A stretch of DNA of 48,029 nucleotides, taken from positions 1 through 48,029 of the forward strand of contig CACWMK010000042.1 in NCBI GenBank assembly GCA_902761905.1. The letters are read 5' to 3'. Origin of the DNA: an uncultured Prevotellaceae bacterium (GTDB lineage: Bacteria > Bacteroidota > Bacteroidia > Bacteroidales > Bacteroidaceae). The notes beneath the pieces are model-generated. The model worked only from the letters and a program-made list of their open reading frames with translations. It did not search any database and was not told where the DNA came from. The number at the start of each line of letters is the position of its first letter. Positions within the stretch are counted from its first letter, which is position 1. Both the position numbers and the translations under genes were made by a program. Shown in pieces: positions 47,988 to 48,029 of the stretch.

Positions 47988-48029
47988 ATGAGAAAAGGTC
48001 AACGTTTTGCACGCGCATTCAAGCGTGCC
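47988..48029 (+). CDS. Start of an unidentified gene (cut by the window end)
   Basis: ATG at 47988 followed by 14 open codons reading MRKGQRFARAFKRA, with AAAAAGAG upstream. The opening is very basic. Too short to identify. Confidence 0.4.
   Translation, partial: MRKGQRFARAFKRA

Overview
The window is from a Bacteroidota genome, most likely Bacteroidales and probably Prevotellaceae. Evidence: a SusC/SusD pair, a second TonB-dependent receptor paired with a DUF4249-type lipoprotein, DUF1573, DUF349 and a bacterial alpha-2-macroglobulin. Nearly every promoter that can be read has the Bacteroidota form: TTTG or TTG, then 19-20 nt, then TAnnTTTG. The genus is inferred from style, not proven.

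Layout. 1-5.4 kb: a small plus-strand accessory module with a hypothetical protein, a small OB-fold-like protein, a Bro-N/KilAC antirepressor, a VirE/BT4734-type primase-like protein and a small hypothetical. Palindromic repeats are scattered through it, two of them in frame inside the primase-like gene. 5.5-10.4 kb: a SusC/SusD pair whose susC is frameshifted near its start. 10.4-13.8 kb (minus): a BaiN/HI0933-type flavoprotein with a palindrome inside its reading frame, then an ADP-forming acyl-CoA synthetase. 13.9-23.1 kb (plus): alpha-2-macroglobulin, DUF1573, MeaB GTPase, IspH and a B3/4-domain protein. 23.2-31.6 kb: RsmA(KsgA), an unannotated 34-aa membrane peptide gene, a YbhN-like flippase, PepD, a CorA-type transporter behind a possible regulatory leader, DUF349, a GuaD-like deaminase and a duplicated-domain lipoprotein. 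39.8-48.0 kb: tRNA-Gln(CTG), rsfS-ftsH-cdsA, a small lipoprotein, a TonB receptor with its lipoprotein, a zinc-ribbon potassium channel and the start of one more gene.

The main discovery candidate is an 8-kb element at 31,875-39,847. It sits in the 3' end of tRNA-Gln and is bounded by an exact 19-bp duplication of that tRNA end. Matching ACCGACAAAA/TCCGACAAAA motifs lie just inside both ends. All ten genes point the same way: tyrosine integrase, two hypotheticals, an AlpA/excisionase-like HTH, a DUF3987 replication-type ATPase, a hypothetical, a P27-like terminase small subunit, a Cys-rich protein, a ribbon-helix-helix-like protein and a 49-aa acidic repeat peptide not previously called. It has no capsid, tail, lysis or conjugation genes. 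This is the plan of a phage satellite (PICI-like). It also carries a structured non-coding GC-rich segment and an inverted pair of 7-bp repeats that could be an origin or packaging site.

Other themes: a promoter-carrying palindromic repeat shared by three loci (acyl-CoA synthetase, rsmA, rsfS-ftsH-cdsA); 7-bp tandem arrays in the gaps just before several start codons; palindromes covering -33 boxes; and a CorA leader with an Asp/Pro-containing mini-ORF and a hairpin that would hide the ribosome binding site.
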